A DNA stretch of 5,843 nt from Cohaesibacteraceae bacterium (GTDB lineage Bacteria; Pseudomonadota; Alphaproteobacteria; Rhizobiales; Cohaesibacteraceae). Location: NCBI GenBank assembly GCA_016764535.1, contig JAESRR010000226.1:1-5843 (forward strand), written 5' to 3'. The notes under the pieces are model-generated. The model was given only the letters and a program-made list of their open reading frames with translations, had not been told where the DNA came from and did no database searches. Both the position numbers and the translations under genes were made by a program. Every line of letters starts with the position of its first letter. The stretch's first letter is position 1. Shown here piece by piece: positions 3,235 to 5,843 of the stretch.

Positions 3235-3966
3235 ATGACAGACAATCATTCGGGCAATAGTGGCAGGGCTTCGTTCAGGGGGCAATTTCCAACGGAGGCC
3301 GCAAGGTTGCTCGCCAAATATGGTCTCGTGGTTGAAATATTTCTGGTGCTTTTCATCCTCTTGTTCTGGCAAAGCGTTTTGATCACGCCATTGAAAATTC
3401 TTGTGGTGTTTTTTCATGAATTCTCCCATGCATTAATGGCCTGGGCGACGGGCGGCTCTGTAAGCGAGTTTGTACTCGTCGCACATCAGGGCGGGCACAT
3501 TGTCAGCCGTGGCGGAAGTGCCTTTTTGATCATGTCAGCGGGGTATCTTGGGTCTCTGCTATGGGGCGTTGTTTTATACCAGGCTGCGCGGCGTACATCT
3601 TTTGATCGGTATTTTCTTGGTGGAATTGGCGGAGCGTTGGTTGCAATTGCGGCGCTTTATGGTCTTGGGCAATATTTGATGTGGTTCGGTTTTGCCATGG
3701 GTGGTGTTTTTATCGCCATATCGATTTTCCTTCCCAATGTCGTGAGTGATGTCATTCTTCGAATTGTTGGCCTTGTCAGTATGGCCTATGTGCCTCTGGA
3801 TATTTTGAGCGATACTATCACCCGCTCAACAATGACATCGGATGCGTATAATCTGGGACAAAAATACTTTGGTGGTGCAATGTTCTGGGGTGGTTTGTGG
3901 CTGGTGATCTCGGTGATTGTTATCGGATTTGTCCTGCGCCGCACCTTTATAGATAGCCGGGGATAG
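3235..3966 (+). CDS. M50B-like integral-membrane zinc metallopeptidase
   Basis: This gene encodes 243 residues. FFHEFSHALMAWATGG carries the zinc-binding HExxH (H61, E62, H65) in a membrane helix, as in the peptidase M50B-like family related to site-2 proteases. SAGYLGSLLWG (101-111) and the YVPLDILSDT...TSDAYNLG region (185-208) match the family's later conserved segments. The Asp in LDILSDT is a likely third metal ligand. About six hydrophobic segments are visible (roughly 31-50, 52-72, 97-116, 127-170, 173-192, 215-235). The family's usual role is intramembrane or membrane-near proteolysis, but substrates of this branch are largely unknown. ATG 3235 is chosen because GGGAG at 3223-3227 precedes it by 7 nt; in-frame TTG 3175 and ATG 3214 have no such site and add only a hydrophilic tail. 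It converges with the YheT-type gene, leaving a 20-bp gap. Confidence 0.82.
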   Translation: MTDNHSGNSGRASFRGQFPTEAARLLAKYGLVVEIFLVLFILLFWQSVLITPLKILVVFFHEFSHALMAWATGGSVSEFVLVAHQGGHIVSRGGSAFLIMSAGYLGSLLWGVVLYQAARRTSFDRYFLGGIGGALVAIAALYGLGQYLMWFGFAMGGVFIAISIFLPNVVSDVILRIVGLVSMAYVPLDILSDTITRSTMTSDAYNLGQKYFGGAMFWGGLWLVISVIVIGFVLRRTFIDSRG

Positions 3967-3986
3967 TTGGCATTCCATAGAGCCGA

Positions 3987-4961
3987 TTAAATGAGTTTTT
4001 TCAAAAACTCCAGCGCGCAGGCATCATGCCAGGACGTTGTAGTGCCTCTTGAATGAAATCCGACATGGCCGCCGCTATCGGGAAATAGCAGGGTGAGAGC
4101 GCTGTTGGCTGACCAGTCGAAATCATCATAGGCCCGGGCTGGAATCCATGGATCATTGCGCGCGTGGATAACCAGCGTTGAAATTTTGATACGATCCAGA
4201 AACCGCAACGCCTTGCAGCTTTCATAATAATGGTCGGCACCTTCAAACCCGTGTTGCGGGGCGACATAGACATCATCAAACTGGTAGATGCTTTTGGTTG
4301 CCATGAATTTACGGATCGTTTCACCTGGTAAGGCTATGGCGCCGGTATCCTTTTTCATCTGCCTTAAAAGATGCCATTGATAAATCGCATTGCGGGGTTT
4401 GAGTAAAGTTTTTGATGCTGCGGCTAGATCAATCGGTGCGGACACAGAAACGGCACCGATCAAAGGGAAGTTTTCTCCAAATTCCGCCAGAAACCTAAGC
4501 AATAAATTGGCCCCCAGAGACACACCGCAAATGAAAATGCCATTGCATGTGAGGGATTTGTCCAATGCCAAAAGTGCATCTGCCAGATCCTGGCTTGATC
4601 CACCACACCAGGAGGAGCTGCTGGTCGGGAGCGAGGGGCCGGAGCCCCTGAAATTCAATCGCAGAACCGGAAATTGGGCACTTGAGAACAGGTGATGCGC
4701 GCGCAACACATTGGGTGATGTTTCGCACCCCGTCAGGCCGTGTAGCAAGATAACAAGCGGTTTGTTGCCAGTAGTCGGGCTCAGCATTGCTGCAAGTGTG
4801 TCGGAAGAACCGTCATTCATTGGTAACAGCAGGCGTTCACCGACGGGCGTTGCGAATTGATCCCGACCGCCGACAAAAGTATTGCGCAGGGTTTGCAGGT
4901 CACCGCCCAGCCAGGGGAAACGCGGCACAAAAACAGGCGAGGCAGGAAGGTTAGCTAACAT
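3987..4961 (-). CDS. YheT-family alpha/beta hydrolase
   Basis: This gene encodes 324 residues, a normal length for the YheT/ABHD1-3 group of predicted hydrolases. The N-terminal signature RFPWLGGDLQTLRNT (14-28) corresponds to the family's PxWL...LQT segment. The oxyanion region is LLHGLTGCETSPNVLR (72-87), and the family NFRGSG is at 103-108. The nucleophile elbow GVSLGAN gives Ser148, NDPWIP gives Asp270 and GGHVGFH gives His299, so the Ser-Asp-His triad is complete. Family members are thought to be esterases or lipases, but the natural substrate is not settled. No signal peptide is visible, so it is cytoplasmic. ATG 4961 has a weak, distant Shine-Dalgarno (AAAGG, about 13 nt upstream). The gene diverges from the methyltransferase gene over a 124-bp spacer and converges with the M50B-like gene. 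Confidence 0.9.
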   Translation of the reverse strand: MLANLPASPVFVPRFPWLGGDLQTLRNTFVGGRDQFATPVGERLLLPMNDGSSDTLAAMLSPTTGNKPLVILLHGLTGCETSPNVLRAHHLFSSAQFPVLRLNFRGSGPSLPTSSSSWCGGSSQDLADALLALDKSLTCNGIFICGVSLGANLLLRFLAEFGENFPLIGAVSVSAPIDLAAASKTLLKPRNAIYQWHLLRQMKKDTGAIALPGETIRKFMATKSIYQFDDVYVAPQHGFEGADHYYESCKALRFLDRIKISTLVIHARNDPWIPARAYDDFDWSANSALTLLFPDSGGHVGFHSRGTTTSWHDACALEFLKKLI

Positions 4962-5085
4962 ACTGTCGGTGAAGCCTTTGATTTGGAACGGGCAGGACTT
5001 TGAATATCACCAATCAGGACCTGTTCGCAATTGCGTATGGCTCACAACATCGTCACTATGCTTGCGGGTAATTACGAGGTGGAGA

Positions 5086-5843
5086 ATGATGGCTGAAGAG
5101 CAAGGTGTATTTATCGGATCTATTCCGGAAAATTACGAAGAATATTTTGTACCAATTATTTTTGATGAATATGCACAAAAACTTGTTGATGCCATTAAGG
5201 GGCCGGATCGGGTAGATGTGCTTGAAGTTGCATGTGGTACAGGCATTGTAACGCGCAAGGCTATTGCCGGTTTACATACAGAATCACGTTACGTAGCGAC
5301 CGATCTCGCCGAACCAATGCTGGAAGAAGCGCGTAAAACGGTGGGGTCTGATACAGGTGTTGTTTTTCAGCAGGCCGACGCGACCAACCTGCCTTTCGGA
5401 CATGATAGTTTTGATATTATCCTGTGTCAGTTTGGGGTGATGTTCTTTCCTGATCGGGAAGAAGGTTATCGAGAGATTGCCCGTGTTTTAAAGCCTGGCG
5501 GGGTATTTCATTTCAATGTCTGGGACCGGTTGGGTAATAATGGTTTTGCAGCTGCGATCCATGCGGGGGTGGCCGGGCTGTTTCCCGATGATCCGCCGCA
5601 GTTTTTTAATCTGCCATACGGCTATTTTGATTTGCGGTTGATTGTCGAGGAGCTGCAGAACAGTGGTTTCAGTGATATTGATATTGCCGTGCGGCCGCTT
5701 GTCAGCCGGGCAAAAAGTGCCCGACAACTGGTGATGGGTTTTGTCGCCGGGTCTCCACTTGTTAATGACATCAAGGCACGGGATACGCTAACAGTCAGCG
5801 AAGTACTGGATCAGCTTGAAATTGAACTGGCGGTGCGTTTTGG
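5086..5843 (+). CDS. Class I SAM-dependent methyltransferase, 3' end outside the window
   Basis: The frame is open for 252 codons to the window edge, so the gene is partial. SAM-binding motif I is VLEVACGTGIVTR (45-57). The acidic motif II follows in ATDLAEPML (71-79), with D73 as the likely ribose ligand. QADATNLPF (96-104) is the adenine-contact segment, FDIILCQFGVMFFPD (109-123) is motif III/IV, and LKPGG (135-139) is the post-motif. This is the Methyltransf_11/25 type, resembling UbiE-like and ubiquinone/biotin-pathway enzymes, but the substrate cannot be told from the sequence. Two adjacent ATGs (5086 and 5089) could start it: GAGG at 5076-5079 and GGAG at 5081-5084 lie upstream, and 5086 has the better spacing from GAGG (6 nt). 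Confidence 0.9.
   Translation, partial: MMAEEQGVFIGSIPENYEEYFVPIIFDEYAQKLVDAIKGPDRVDVLEVACGTGIVTRKAIAGLHTESRYVATDLAEPMLEEARKTVGSDTGVVFQQADATNLPFGHDSFDIILCQFGVMFFPDREEGYREIARVLKPGGVFHFNVWDRLGNNGFAAAIHAGVAGLFPDDPPQFFNLPYGYFDLRLIVEELQNSGFSDIDIAVRPLVSRAKSARQLVMGFVAGSPLVNDIKARDTLTVSEVLDQLEIELAVRF

Noticed and set aside
3993..4010. Inverted repeat GAGTTTTTTCAAAAACTC between the convergent genes as a bidirectional terminator
   Set aside because: It lies inside the 3' end of the YheT-type coding region, its stem is mostly A-T with a tiny loop, and no separate T tract follows. It could be accidental.
4390..4695. Open frames antisense to the hydrolase, the methyltransferase (5488-5727), the M50B-like gene (3163-3429) and over the promoter regions (560-833, 1417-1656)
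   Set aside because: They overlap well-supported genes or conserved promoter blocks in other frames and show no family motifs or ribosome sites.
5058..5096. A 12-codon leader ORF overlapping the methyltransferase start
   Set aside because: It has no ribosome site of its own and no attenuator-like structure or codon bias; probably chance.

Overview
The window looks like a chromosomal segment from an alphaproteobacterium. The evidence is four tandem 49-50 aa DUF1127 (YjiS-like) arginine-rich mini-proteins, each followed by hairpins that expose UCCUCCC loops. That pairing is known from the alphaproteobacterial cuckoo/CcsR sRNA loci. Genus cannot be fixed from the sequence.

Layout. Positions 1-267 are the 3' end of a gene resembling the C-terminus of podophage portal (head-to-tail connecting) proteins, and no other phage gene follows. 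Positions ~320-2636 hold four DUF1127 cassettes on the + strand. Each has a promoter-like block with a TGCA-rich box starting exactly 37 bp upstream of a TATATAA-like -10. A short 5'-UTR hairpin follows in cassettes 2-4, then a strong Shine-Dalgarno, the DUF1127 gene and two consecutive stem-loops, the second with a T tract. In cassettes 2-4 both loops carry an anti-Shine-Dalgarno CCUCC. In those cassettes the second hairpin runs straight into a tandem array of exact 42-bp units (5, 3 and 3 good copies plus decayed edge units). Each unit repeats A5-CCTTCCTCC...AGG-T7. Positions 2637-2811 show nothing convincing. A small unknown gene follows on the - strand (2812-3027). Next come a membrane M50B-like HExxH metallopeptidase (+, 3235-3966) and a convergent YheT-family alpha/beta hydrolase (-, 3987-4961). 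The window ends inside a class I SAM methyltransferase (+, 5086 to the end).

How it may work. The DUF1127 block is the notable part. By analogy with Rhodobacter sphaeroides, where the DUF1127 protein CcaF1 is encoded upstream of the CcsR sRNAs and acts in RNA maturation and turnover, each cassette probably makes an mRNA whose 3' end becomes an sRNA with paired anti-SD loops. The 42-bp arrays would add further anti-SD/terminator-like elements to any read-through transcript. I do not know of a description of such arrays, and I read them as an expanded form of the cuckoo hairpin. The right-hand genes look like ordinary housekeeping or hypothetical genes with no evident link to the cassettes.
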